A DNA stretch of 64,000 nt. Source: Posidonia oceanica (Eukaryota > Streptophyta > Magnoliopsida > Alismatales > Posidoniaceae). The stretch's first letter is position 1. Each line of letters begins with the position of its first letter. The stretch lies in NCBI GenBank assembly GCA_037176725.1, contig JAZBRS010000020.1:101574501-101638500 (forward strand). Reading direction: 5' to 3'. Shown here piece by piece: positions 35,266 to 46,900 of the stretch. The notes under the pieces were generated by a model. That model was not told the DNA's origin. It saw only the letters and a list, made by a program, of their open reading frames with translations, and searched no databases. The position numbers and the translations under genes are program-made.

Positions 35266-36225
35266 CCGAGCTGTATGACCATATCGGTTGTAGATCTGAC
35301 ACGGAACGGATGTGTCAATTGCAGATGGTGTGGGTAGTAGAGGCAGAAGAGGGGACTTGAACTGATTCTGGAAACATCCTCCATTTCGACCTCTACCACG
35401 ATTGAAGCGACCTCCTCGTCCACCACGACAACCACCGGAACGACCACCATTACGACCACCAGAGGAATTGGGCTATGAAGACTGAGACGGGTTGGTGGTC
35501 GGAGAAGATTGGGCAACGAGTGCTGCCGTGGTGGTACGCTTTATGAATTGTTCTTCTTGAATCAACAAATCATAAACATCATCAAACACTATGGTACTCT
35601 GAAAATGCAAAGATGTTACAAATTCCTTAAACTCAGAACCGAGACCATCTGTTATGTATTCAATGAGATCTGAATCGGAGATAGGAGCACTGGCGGCCGA
35701 GAGCGAGTCAGAGACGCTCTTGGCATGTAGAAGTTAGTCCACCATAGGCTGAGATGAAATTTTCTTCAGTGTTCTCAACTGATCACGAAGTGTCCTGATG
35801 TGGATCTTCGAAACCGATGAGAGACGTTTGGACAGGAGGTCCCAAGCCTCCCGTGTGGTGGTGCAAGAGAGAATAATGGTTTGAACCAAGGAAGCCACCG
35901 TTGCCTTAATCCAACTCAATACCAGCCTGTCTGTTTTGAGCCAGAGAAGGTGCTCCGGAGAAGAAGAAGATGATGAATTCGGCGGAGGTGGAGGAGAGAA
36001 CTCAAAAGAGATGACATGTAGAAGATCATGGATAGTGAGAACGTCCAGAAAATGGGACCCCCAACAGAGATATGTTGGCTTATCCATGGTGGAAGGAAAG
36101 TGGTGAGAAACATTGAAGGATGTGGGTAGAGACTTGGGTGAGAATGTCGTCGGTGATGAGTCCTGAGAAGAGGCGACGAAGGATGTTTGAGGTGGAGAAG
36201 GAGTGCCCGCAGGTGAGGACACCAT
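35266..36225 (-). pseudogene. gag: Copia gag
   Basis: The first ATG after the PBS is at 36,225 (MVSSPAGTPSPPQTSF). The copia gag N-terminus follows (DKPTYLCWGSHFLDVLTIHDL), then LKTDRLVLSWIKATVASLVQT, TREAWDLLSKRLSSVSKI and LRDQLRTLKKISSQPMVD. Stops: TAA 35,734 and TAG 35,473. A Gly/Arg-rich basic stretch (35,470-35,370) precedes the zinc knuckle CQIYNRYGHTARVC, in which the second Cys of C-x2-C-x4-H-x4-C is Tyr. Confidence 0.88.
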
Positions 36226-36249
36226 GGAATGAGACCCGCGATGATACCA

Positions 36250-36514
36250 AGTTAGAATACCCACTCACGCACCCAAAACATGCAGACAGTAAACAGAGGA
36301 AGACGATGGAGAAATGGCTGTAACTGTATTCTATTATCGACAGCAGTCGATGGCAGGTGCCTTATATAGGCAATGCAAAGGAATCATCTAGAATTAATCC
36401 TATGTGTACAAAGGGTGAGTAGGTCATTGCACATGTGTAGAAGCTTAGAGAAGAAGAGCGTCGGAAGCTTCCAGAATGAGAGCGTCAGCGACCGACTGCT
36501 ATGTTACGCCAACA
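36250..36514 (-). repeat. Copia element 5' LTR
   Basis: Partner of 31,775-32,039, with the same termini, and flanked by GATTT at 36,515-36,519. On the minus strand its end is followed directly by TGGTATCA. Confidence 0.93.
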
Positions 36515-36519
36515 GATTT

Positions 36520-37206
36520 CACTTGAATGTTTGTGACTCCTAGCTTTTTCCTATGCTTGAGCCCAACTGACGTGCCCTCTATATCTGCAAGGTATCTGAT
36601 ATTGCAATCATTGTTGGTCAACAATAAAAATATACATAAATTCTTGATAATTAAAGGAAATATATTACTATTTTTCTTCAATAATATACCAAAAGGGATG
36701 ATGGACTCATTCCATACAAGGAACATAGGAATTCAGAAAAGGATTATTTAATCAAAGTCATAATCTACATCGGATTTTCAAATAATTTATTAATAGACGA
36801 CCAAACACGAGGAATTGAAGAATTACATATGATTATACAAAAAGTTATATGTGTATTGAAGACCCAAGATTGCTATCACAAAAGTAGAAAAATCCATGTT
36901 GTTGATTTCATCCAAACCCATTTTTCATTCAATTCTTACTTCTTTACAAGTTTATATCCTTGAATTGATCCGTTTATTCTTTCAATGCACAATTACAGAC
37001 AAAAACCAAATGACTTTCATTAGAATATCAACAATATTCTATTTTCTATTGAAAACTTAAAAATGAAAACTAAGGGTGTATTTAGTAAAAAATTTAGATG
37101 CCTAAAATTGACTAGAGTCAAGATTCCAACACAAAATCTGAGGAATTTCAGAATTTTGATTTTTCTTATATTATAGCACATTCAGAAAAATCTTGTTTAG
37201 TTGGTT
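36520..37206 (+). other. AT-rich stretch without recognised feature
   Basis: No gene or repeat recognised between the copia element and the next solo LTR. Confidence 0.5.
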
Positions 37207-37211
37207 AATGG

Positions 37212-37620
37212 TGTTGGGATCAGATTTACTGATTATTTGCGGAAGCGTAAAAGAACAAGCACACACATAAAAGATTGACACAAATATATACATGGAAACC
37301 CAAACGAAAAAAATTACGTAGTAAGAATGAAAGAGAGAATCCACTATAAGACAGGATTTACATAGAAATCTTGTCGTCAATCCAATGAGCCTCATTCTAG
37401 CTTCACTTTTCTCCAATGAGCCTCTCTCAATTTTTCCTCTTCGTATTAAAGCACAAGTCCTCACTCAAAGGAGATATTACATGAGTATAAATAGTAAGAA
37501 TCCTAAAAATCTAGGATTCATGAACCCAATTACATATAACTCATGTACCCATCTAATGAGAACCACCTCACAAGACCAATCTGATGTAGAACTACACCGA
37601 ATCCAAGACATACTTCAACA
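37212..37620. mobile_element. Solo LTR, copia-like, 409 bp
   Basis: Termini TGTTGGGATC and TACTTCAACA (inverted TGTTG/CAACA) flanked by AATGG on both sides (37,207-37,211 and 37,621-37,625). There is no internal region. A TATA-like GTATAAATAG at 37,484-37,493 favours the plus strand, whereas the CCCAACA end read on the minus strand is also typical of copia LTR ends, so the orientation is open. It formed by recombination between the two LTRs of a former element. Confidence 0.88.
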
Positions 37621-37625
37621 AATGG

Positions 37626-38006
37626 GAAATCTAGATTTTGGATTTATTTATTTTAATATGAAGTATATAATAGTAATTTTGTAATATGTTATTGTATTTC
37701 TTATAAATGTAAAATAAATAAAAAACTTAAAATTACATTTCATCCCAAAATCAAGTGGATTGTTCTGTAATTGAACTCATTTTTAATTATTTTATTAATT
37801 GAAAATATACATGAATCTGAATTATTGATTATGAGAGCCTCAAAAATAATTACGAAATAAACCCTAAGACTAGATATTTGTGGAAAAAGTCCCTTATCGA
37901 ATTTGAATTGCATCGTTTCCGTTAATGCTTTGGGCTCACTTGCTGTCACCTGATATTCATCTGGTAGTGGAGATAATATTTCCCATGCCACTTATTGATG
38001 AGCTCT
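37626..38006 (+). other. Unassigned AT-rich stretch
   Basis: Nothing recognised. Confidence 0.5.
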
Positions 38007-38011
38007 ATCTG

Positions 38012-39130
38012 TTAGAATTCTAGGCTTCACTAGAGAGAGGGTGAATAGTGATTTAAAGGATAAGTGTGGATTTTAAAATTCTCTTTAACTATTTTAAGCT
38101 AATTAACAAATAAATGAAATATGGAGATATGGATTTGAATGTTTAAACTAAAACATGCATAGAAGGGGATGAGAGGTAATGAAAATATACACAAGTAATT
38201 TTATAGTGGTTCAGCCATCCTGGCCTAGTCCACTCCCCGAGAAATCCCCTCGATTGTTACCTTAACTTTGATCTTGTTTCGGGCCAAGATCTTGCCGTAC
38301 ACCTTAACGAGACCACGCCAAGCTCTCGCAAAAACCGCTGTAACCCTTCTCGCTCCCGGAGAAGAACTCACACAAGAAAATTGAAGATTACAACTCTATT
38401 GACTCTTTTCTATATCTCTCAAAACTCTTTTGGCAATGTGGAAAGGATGGAAATGTATTTCTCTTGCTTTGGGAATCTTTCTCACAAAATAGAAGTGGAA
38501 TACTTGGAAAATGATGTGGCTTGAAGCTCTATATGATGTGTTGTATTTATGTGATGAATGGGGGTCCTATTTATAAGAAAACATGGGTAAAAGTTTGTCT
38601 CTAACGGCTCTTTCAACGTTCACAAACGGCTAGTCAAACGGTAAACCGAAATTTTTCGGTATGCCGTTTTAGCTCAAATTGTTATAGCAAATACGACCAA
38701 ATCGGTAGACCGTAAAAATTCAATATGCCGAAAATCTTTAATTCGATAGACCGTAAAATTTCGGTATACCGTTTTGCATGAAAATTCTGTATTTCACCAT
38801 TTCCATGATTTTGAAGCTTTTTGCAAATTTTCTCGAACCACTTGGTCATGGACCTAAATGCTTCTAACCTAGGGTACTCTAGGGTTAACTAGGTCACTCT
38901 TTCATGATTCTTGGGGATTTTATAAAAGATATATTACTACTCAAACATATTACAGAAGTTACATATTTAGAGTTGAACACAAGTCTTCAAGTCTTCATTG
39001 AAGCTCCATGAGCCATTTTGCCTTCTTCTTTTTCAATGTCTATAAGAATGCTTTCTTAACCTAATAAGAATGATTGGAATACAAAATATTTTGTTATCAT
39101 CAAAACCAAGATGAGGCAATGTTGCCAATA
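38012..39130 (-). mobile_element. Solo LTR, SIRE/Maximus-like copia, 1.1 kb
   Basis: Flanked by CTATC on both sides (38,007-38,011 and 39,131-39,135). On the minus strand it starts TATTGGCAACATTGCCTCAT, one transition away from the TGTTGGCAA start I associate with SIRE-type LTRs, with TTGATGATAACAAAA-like sequence following, and ends TTCTAACA. Paired CGGTA-ACCG modules lie at 38,640-38,775. Confidence 0.78.
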
Positions 39131-39135
39131 CTATC

Positions 39136-39744
39136 TCCATCTGACCTAGGATTGCTAATTGGGCCAAGTCTACTCAGGTTGGTGTCACGTTCAATTTGCA
39201 ATGAGCTCACTCATGTCCACTTCGAACATTGAACTAGACATGGGAAAAACTAGCTAGCTCGATGAATTTGAGGTCTAGATCAGCTCATAAAGAAAATCTA
39301 GTCAGTATGTGACTTATAAGTCTAAGCAGTGACACATGTTTTGTATGTAACTATTGTCTTATAACATGTTTTACTTAATATAATGATTGCTTTTAATTAA
39401 GAAAAAATCTGTATATTTATTGATTTTTTTCGTGTGAAAAATATAATTATAGACTATGACTGACATCGATCATTGGATCTCATGAGGTAGCTCAAGTTCA
39501 ATCACATTCGACTCAATGTAAGTTTCTTCCAACTTATTTTGTCCCACAGTTAACCTTGTCGAGTTCGACTCGAATTCATTAACTTCTGTCAAACTCAAAC
39601 TTGTGCAGAGGTCAGTTCGATCAAGTTCGTCTTGGTTAGCAATCCCTACTCTCACCATTTGGTGGGTTGAGCACATGCCTCTCGACGAGTGATAAATGCA
39701 GCTGTCGATAGCACTCATAACCTTATATTCTGGAAACAATTAAT
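39136..39744 (+). other. Unassigned stretch left of the copia fragment
   Basis: No gag or LTR of the following copia fragment is recognisable here, so that element is 5'-truncated close to 39,740. Confidence 0.5.
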
Positions 39745-42066
39745 GTGAAAACTATCTGGAAAGATCATTTCTCTGATGACTCTATCTGGTATACTGATAC
39801 TGGTGCATCTCACCATGTTACGTCTGAGCTTGGTAACCTCCAGCTATCCACTCCTTATAATGGTGATGATTCAATTCAAATTGGCAATGGTGAGAGTCTT
39901 CCTATTCTGAACACTGGTTCTTCAACTTGTTTTCTTGGAAACAAGCAGCTCCTTCTTAGTAATGTCCTCCATTGTCCTGATGCAAACTTTAATCTCTTAT
40001 CTGTTAGAAAGTTTACTCGTGATAACTCTTGTGTATTTCAATTTGATGATACTTCTTTTGAAATTAAGGACAAGGCTACAAGGAAGATTCTTCATCGAGG
40101 GTTAGTTGAAAGAGACATTTATCCCCTAACTTTCAGAAGAAAGTCATCTACTCCTACAACCTTTCTCAATAGCAAAGCTTCAACTCACACTTGGCATCTC
40201 CGTCTTGGTCATCCCTCACAGTCTCTGTTGGATACTGTCCTTCATCAACTGCATTTGCCTTCTTCCTTTTCTATCTCTGAGTGCACCCCTTGTCATTTAG
40301 GTAAAGCTCATCGTCTATCTTTCTCTTCTGCTACCTCTCATGCTTTTACTCCTCTTCAACTATTACATTGTGATCTCTGGGGACCTTCTCCTCAAACTGG
40401 TTGTAATGGCTTCCGCTACTATGCTCTTATAGTTGATGATTTCACTCGATATGGTTGGTTGTTTCCAATTCAACAAAAATCTGACTTTTTTAATGTGTTT
40501 GTGAATTTCTGTAAGCTTGTTGAGAATCATCTTCATCTAACCATCAAAGCTATTCGGACCGATGGTGGTGGAGAATTCTCCAGCAAGATGTTCACTTTGT
40601 TTCTTCAACAAAAAGGTATTTTTCATCAACAATCTTGTCCCCACATGCCTGAGCAGAATGGTGTGGTTCAGCGAAAGCATAGGCATCTGGTTGAAACTGG
40701 TTTAGCTTTGTTAGCTTAGTCTTCTCTCCCTAAGTCGTTCTAGGTTGAAGCATTCCACACATCTTTGTTTCTTATCAACCGTCTTCCTATTGTTGATGCT
40801 AATACTACTTCTCCATATGAGAAGTTATTTGGTCGAGCACCTGATTACTCTTTTCTCAAAGCGTTTGGTTGCAAATGCTTTCCTTGGCTTCAACCCTATG
40901 CTGCAACTAAGCTTGATTTTCAAAGCACAGAATGTATCTTCCTTGGTTACAGTCTGAATCAGAAGAACTATAAGTGTTGGTGTCCTTCCACTGGTAAAGT
41001 TTACCTCTCTCGACATGTTCGTTTTATTGAGCATGTTTTTCCTTTCTCTCTAACTTCTTCCTACAATTTCATTTCTATTTCGTGTTAGTCAAATCCTTCC
41101 TCTTCTGCTGATTGGGTTTCTTTAGTTTTTTCTAAGCAAGCTTCTGTCAACACTTCATCCATTGATCAATCTGTCTCTACTTCCACATCTTCATCTCCCT
41201 CCACTCAAGCTCCTTCTAGTTCCTCTCCTGCTCAACCTGGTATATCTCAAAATCATTTATCTTCTCATCCTATGCAAACCCGTTCTAAGTCAAGGATCTC
41301 TAAAAAGAAAGTTCTCTTTAGCACTAAACATCCTCTTCCTCTAGCTTTGGTTGCTAGTTTCACTCCCACTCCGTCATCTTTTACTCAAGCCTCTAAATCC
41401 TTACAATGGAGGCAAGCTATGGATTCTGAATTTAATGCTTTGTTGAATCAACGAACCTGGGTTTTGGTTCCTTTTCAACCTAACATGAATGTGGTGGGCT
41501 GTAAGTGGGTGTTTCGTACCACACTTAATTCTGACGGCTCTCTGAACAAACGCAAAGCTCGCCTCGTTGCTAAAGGATTTCATCAGCAGCCAGGCCTTGA
41601 TTTCATTAAGACCTTCAGCCCTATTGTGAAGCATCCCACCATCCGTGTTGTTCTTGCTATAGCTATGAGCAATCATTTGTCTCTCAAGTAGCTTGATGTT
41701 GAGAGTGCCTTTCTCCATGGGAGCTTACAAGAAGAGGTGTATATGGCACAGCCACAGGGGTATGTTGATCTCTCCAAGCCTTCTCATGTCTGCAAAATGA
41801 TAAAATCTATTTATGGCTTGCGTCAGGCTCCTCGCTCATGGTACACTGAATTCTCTTCCAAGCTGAAGGAGCTCCATTTTCAGATGTCCACATCTGATCC
41901 GTGTCTGTTTGTGTATCATCAAGATGGGATTACAACTTATATTCTTCTATATGTGGATGATATCACCTAGTAATAATGATAGCTTTGTTTCTACTCTTAT
42001 TACTACCCTTAATGTCCACTTTAAGATGAAGGACTTGGGTTCACTATCGTTCTTCCTCCTTCTTCC
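39745..42066 (+). pseudogene. Copia fragment 2: protease, integrase, RT
   Basis: One frame from 39,745 to about 41,970. Protease IWYTDTGASHHVT; pre-integrase HTWHLRLGHPS and CTPCHLGKAH; integrase CDLWGPSP (Asp), IRTDGGGEF (Asp) and NGVVQRKHRH, where the catalytic Glu is Gln; FGCKCFPWL and CIFLGYSLNQKNYKC; RT WVLVPFQPNMNVVGCKWVF, RLVAKGFHQQ, LDVESAFLHGSL, YGLRQAPRSWY and YVDDI. Stops TAG 40,717, 40,741, 41,086 and 41,689. A frameshift and small duplication follow at 41,960-42,066, after which the sequence becomes element D. gag, RNase H and both LTRs are missing. Confidence 0.9.
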
Positions 42067-42099
42067 TTGGAATCACCATCACTCATGACAAAGGTGCCC

Positions 42100-42969
42100 C
42101 TTCCTACAGCAAAAGCCTCCAGCCCAGACCAGGCACCTATTTACCTCCAAGCCAAGGATAGAGCGAACCCAAGCGTCCATGAGGGAGCAGAAAAGAGAAA
42201 AAAAGAAAATCTCAAAAGAGTAGGTATAAGGCCCAAAGGAGTTTGGCACGGAGACCGATTCATCACCCACAGAGAGCTTGAGCGTCACCACCCACCAAGG
42301 AGAGCCACCCACAACTTGTGAGTCCTGGTAGGGTCTTTTGAGTCGAGGGCTTTCTCCTCAATTTCAACAGGCATGAATGCTTTCCAACATAACTGAGGGC
42401 AGACAAATAAAAACCTCTAATAATCAATCATCTTGCTTGAACACTACTACCTGCTTCATATGCATAACCTCGTAGGATCAACACCAACATTTCCAGCCAG
42501 GGGCATGCCAGTTGCTTCCTGGTCAGGGCACATATATTAGAGCACCCTCAGAACAAGCCTGCCACAACCAACAGCGCAAACCCAGTAGCTTCTATCAACG
42601 CACAGATCCATCACAGAACTGTGAGCCTAGAACGACACTACAGACATTCCATGTCCCACAAGCATCAAGTGTGGACATCAGGCATAGACAACAAGCATTG
42701 ACAACCAGCGACAGCACTCTCTCTGCAGTCAGCAACAAGCAAACCCGCCTTCGGAGGTGAGTATCAGCAAACAAGTGTCATCCAGCGCCTCAGCCAGTAT
42801 TCAGCAACAACGATCCAAGGGCACCTGCAGACTAGACTCCTCGGCAAACTTCTCTAGGCAAAACTAGCCGGCTTGCCCCCTTTGCTTTCACATCTCCCTT
42901 TGTCTCGTTTGCCCGCAAAGCGAACCTTTCTGCGTCTCGATACCAGGGGCATCTTGTTTGTCCATTGAT
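42100..42969 (+). other. Element D 3' UTR, left part
   Basis: Non-coding. Resembles A at 12,420-12,640 in its first 200 bp and shares GATACCAGGGGCATCTTG-like words near 42,938 with A at 14,730. Confidence 0.6.
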
Positions 42970-43430
42970 ATCGCCTCGCCATCTAGCTTCGCGTTTTGTC
43001 ACCAACTTGCTTCTCGTTTGACAAACTCGCCATCCAGCTCCACGTTTTGTCATCGACTTGCTTCTTGGTTGACAAACTCGCCATCCAGCTTCGCGTTTTG
43101 TCACCGACTTGCTTCTCGGTTGACAAACTCGCCATCCAGCTCCGCGTTTTGTCACCGACTTGCTTCTCAGTTGACAAACTCGCCATCCAACTCTGCGTTT
43201 TGTCACCGACTTGCTTCTCGATTGACAAACTCACTTTCCAGCTCCGCATTTTGTCACCGACTTGCTTCTCGGTTGACAAACTTGCTTTCCAGCTTCGCGG
43301 TTTGTCACCGACTTGCTTCTCGATTGACAAACTCGCCATCCAACTCCACGCTTTGTCACCGACGTGCTTCTTGGTTGACAAACTCACTATTCAACTCCGC
43401 ATTTAGTCACCAACTGCATCTCGCTGGCAA
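42970..43430 (+). repeat. 51-bp tandem repeat array in element D 3' UTR
   Basis: About nine units built from GACTTGCTTCTCGGTTGAC, AAACTCGCCATCCAGCTCCG and CGTTTTGTCACC. Because 51 is a multiple of three, long frames open on both strands (17-residue periodic), which I regard as artefacts. It occupies the same place as the ~93-bp array in A. The two units share only a CTTGCTTC(C)TCG-like core. Confidence 0.93.
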
Positions 43431-43707
43431 ACTCACCTTTCTGCCCTCCGGTTTGTCGCCAACTGCATCTCAGTCGACAAATTCGTGGATCTGCCCTGCG
43501 TCCTCATCGCCGACATCACCTCGGTTGATGGGTTTGTCCCCTGCCTTGCTCCGGTTTGCTTTCCTGCTCGGGCTGGTAGCCCTAATTGCTCGGTTGACAC
43601 CCGTCATATTGTCTAGCCCTTTCCTTTCGAGCTGGCAGTCCAAACTGCCCAGATGACACCTGTCAAACTATCTGGCATTCTTTCCTAATGCCAGGAGCGC
43701 TTCAGCC

Positions 43708-43740
43708 GCCCCTTGGTATCATCTGCCTGATACTAGGGGC
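43708..43740 (+). repeat. Hairpin in element D 3' UTR
   Basis: GCCCCTTGGTATCA, loop TCTGCC, TGATACTAGGGGC: a 13-bp stem with one bulge and one G-T pair. Counterpart of the perfect hairpin at 14,717-14,744 in A. Confidence 0.7.
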
Positions 43741-43927
43741 ATCTTTTCCGCTGCCTTTGGTATCATGCCCTCAACTCCTCCAGGCTGGCAGCCCTAACTG
43801 CCCGGATAACATCCGTTATAGTGTCTGGCGTCACGAGCGACAAGCACGATAGTCTTATCTGGAGTCCTCCTCCGGGCTGGTAGCCCTAACTGCCCAGACA
43901 GCAAGTACGTTAGTCTTGTCTGGTGCC

Positions 43928-46900
43928 TGTTGACACCCCATTTCGACAATGCTGAATTGGCAGATCTCTCTGGCGGCTAGGAAAAATCCAAAATTACACC
44001 TTTCTCTTCACCCTTCCTTTCAAATCAAAACTCCAACTCAAACCTCAAAACCAAACCTAGAACTACACCCATTTTAAAATCACCCAAAACCTTAGCCTAA
44101 AATCATCCAAAACTTTAGCCTAAAACCATCCAAAACTAGGCCCAAACCTACACCATTCTCTTCCTCTTTCCTTTCAAAACCAGCCTAAACTCAACCTAGG
44201 ATCACACCCATTTCCCAAGCCCAAAAACTAACCAAAAACCATAGGAGAACTCACCATCCCTGACTTAACAAACCCACCAAAAATCCTAGAAACTTTCAAA
44301 ACAAAACCACTCCTAAAAACCCTAGAAAATCTAGGTAAAACTACCCTTTTTCTACACCTCAAAATCCTTTCCAAAACTTTCCCAAAACCAAACCGAAACC
44401 CTGGGACCAAGACTAGAAATCCTAGACTACACACCCACCAAATTTCACTCCTTTTCAAAACCTCTAAACCCTCCTTTTACCCAAATTATCCTTTTCTCTC
44501 TCCTAAATTATTCTTTTCTCTCTCCTCTCTCTCTCCTGATTATCCTCCTTCTTTTCACCGCCTTTTCTCCCTCTTTTGTGCCTAGCTGTGGACCCACCTT
44601 GTGCATCTCCTTCTTCTGTACTTTATTTGCATTTTTATTCCATTTTTAGCTTATTCCCTGATTTTCTAATATTTATTTTCCTTCCACTCCTATCTTTCTC
44701 CTTTCCTCCTCCATTTCCTCCTTTTCTTTTTCCTTTTCCCTTTCTTTTCCTTTCTTCCGCTAAATCCTCAAAAACCTATAAAAACCTTAAAAAACCTTCA
44801 AAACCCTAAAACAAAAGGAAAACAAACCAAAACCTTAAGAAAAGTAATTAAAAACTTAAACAAACAGTTAAAAACAAAAACCTAATTGAATCCAACTAAG
44901 AAAGGAAATTAAGAATGCAATCTAAAAAATACAAAATAAACAAAAGAAAATGCTATAAAATCAAGTAAAAAACCAAAATATAATCAAAACAAAACAAAAG
45001 TAAAAACCTCATTAAAAATAATAAAAAACGAACCCTAAAAAAGAAGAAAACAATTAAAAACATTAAGACAAGTAATTAATTAAAAAACACTTAACAAATC
45101 TAAAAGAAACAATCAAAAACTTGAGACAGTTTAAAAACATTTAATTAAAAAACTTAACAAGAGAAATTTAACTAAAAAATATTAAAAGAATTTAACAAAC
45201 AAAATCAGAAAATAATTTAAAAAGAAGACTTATGAAAAAATCCTAAAAACTAAAAAACTAAAACTCATCCTAAAACAATCCATTAAAAATCCTAATTAAA
45301 ATCCCAGCTCAACAAGGAAAACTTAATAAGGAAAACCTAACTAGAAACAATGAAAAATTTTAACAAATATTTAAAACAAGATCAAGAAGCAAATTAAAAG
45401 AAAACTTAAAATCCTAATTAAAAACAACCATTAAAAAATCTAATCTAAAAATCCTAACTTGGGCAATCACCTTAAAGTCTTTTTATTTTTATTCCCATTT
45501 TATTTTATTTTATTCTTTTTTTTCCTTCTTCTTTCTCCTCTTTCTTTCTTTTCCTTCCTTCTTCCCTTTCTTTTCTATCTCTTCTTCTTTTGGTCCAGCT
45601 CATCTGACCCAACTCTTCCCCTCCTTCCTTCCTTCTTTCTTTATTTCTTTTTTTTCCACAAGCCCACAGCCCATGCACGAAATTCCCCTCCTTCTTCCCT
45701 CCTTCTCTTCTTCTTCTTCCATTCTTCTCCCTCTCTCTCAGCATGCAAACGACAGCCCCCTCCCATGCCTCTCTTTTCAAACCTCGCCTGACACCACCAT
45801 GGACTTCCCGACCTCCCACCATGCCCTGTGGCCACCAGACCAGCCCTCCATCACTTCCATGCCCTGCCACCCAAAGACCAAGATCCATCCCTTCTCCCTC
45901 TGACCAAAAAAATCAGTGGAAAGAAGGGAGAACAAAAACCAGAATTCCGACTCCATCCACAGCACATGCTCATACACCCTCAAGTCCAGAATCTCCAGCT
46001 TCCCTTCCCCACTTCTAGAGCCAGAAACCACCACGAAATCACCCCTGAAATTGCCTCTGAAAAGCTTCAGCACCCAACTCCATCAGAACCATCTTCTTCA
46101 TTGCAGACTCACCACTACGAGCCTCAAAAAATCCCCGAACTTGGCATTTGGATTCACCAGAACCCCACCTTCACAGAACACCCAAGATCTCACCACGAAA
46201 CCTCCCACAGCCACCGCATTCCACTACAAACACTTGGGTCCTATTTCTGCCCGAAATCTTCAAACATCCAGAACTCCCTCCACACTCAGTGGAATTCACT
46301 TCCACTTCTTCCCACACGTTCCTTGAACAACCACCTAGCCGCCTGTGCCTTTGTCTCGGCCTGGAGGGCCGTACACCGCCGTACCAACCTCAGCCTTCAC
46401 AGCAAGAGCTCGGCCGAACAAGATCTTACTCCAGGCTGTAGAACTCACTTCTGGAAGCTCCGTCGTCTTCCTCAGACCTCCGGTGACGCCCCCGAACCAC
46501 CCCAGCACCAGCAGCCGCCACCCCGCGTCGTCACCACTTCCCTCCGGCCGGCCGAGAACCACCTAGGTGGGTGGCCTTCTCCAGCGCGCGAGAGGGGTGA
46601 AAGAACCCTCCTCCGAATTCCCCTCTTCCCCCTTTAGCTCCTCAGCCTTTCCCCGAAACTTTTCGTCGCCTGTGCCGCCCACACGACCTCGCCGAAGTCT
46701 TCTTCTTCTCCAGCGCCGATCGCCAGCGCTCCGAGCGCAGCAGTGCTCCCACGTGCCTCCGCCGCCACCAACGCCTCGCCGGGCCTCCTCTGCCTCCGCC
46801 ACACCGCGCCGAACTCCCCCGCTCCCTGCCCGCGCCGCGCCGACCCCTCCTCCACCGATCCAGAGGACTCGCCGGTGAAGCTCCAGCAGCCACCCCTGTA

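Larger units (their letters stand above)
31775..36514 (-). mobile_element. Structurally complete copia element, 4.74 kb
   Basis: Two 265-bp LTRs (31,775-32,039 and 36,250-36,514), TSD GATTT on both sides (31,770-31,774 and 36,515-36,519), a PBS matching initiator tRNA-Met (TGGTATCA, minus, 36,242-36,249) and a PPT (minus, GCTTGAAGGGGGC, 32,040-32,052). Order on the minus strand: gag, protease, integrase, RT, RNase H, diagnostic of Ty1/copia. By eye the LTRs differ at about 15 positions, 13 of them transitions. Size and LTR length suit Ale/Retrofit or Ivana-type elements; I cannot choose. Confidence 0.95.

Noticed and set aside
42832..43656. Long open frames on both strands across the 51-bp repeats
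   Set aside because: A period of 51 (a multiple of 3) opens frames in all registers; the predicted proteins are pure 17-residue repeats with no family resemblance.
45828..46637. A 269-codon frame in LTR C
   Set aside because: Pro/His/Ser-rich translation of a C-rich LTR block, no domain, and overlapping equally open frames on both strands.
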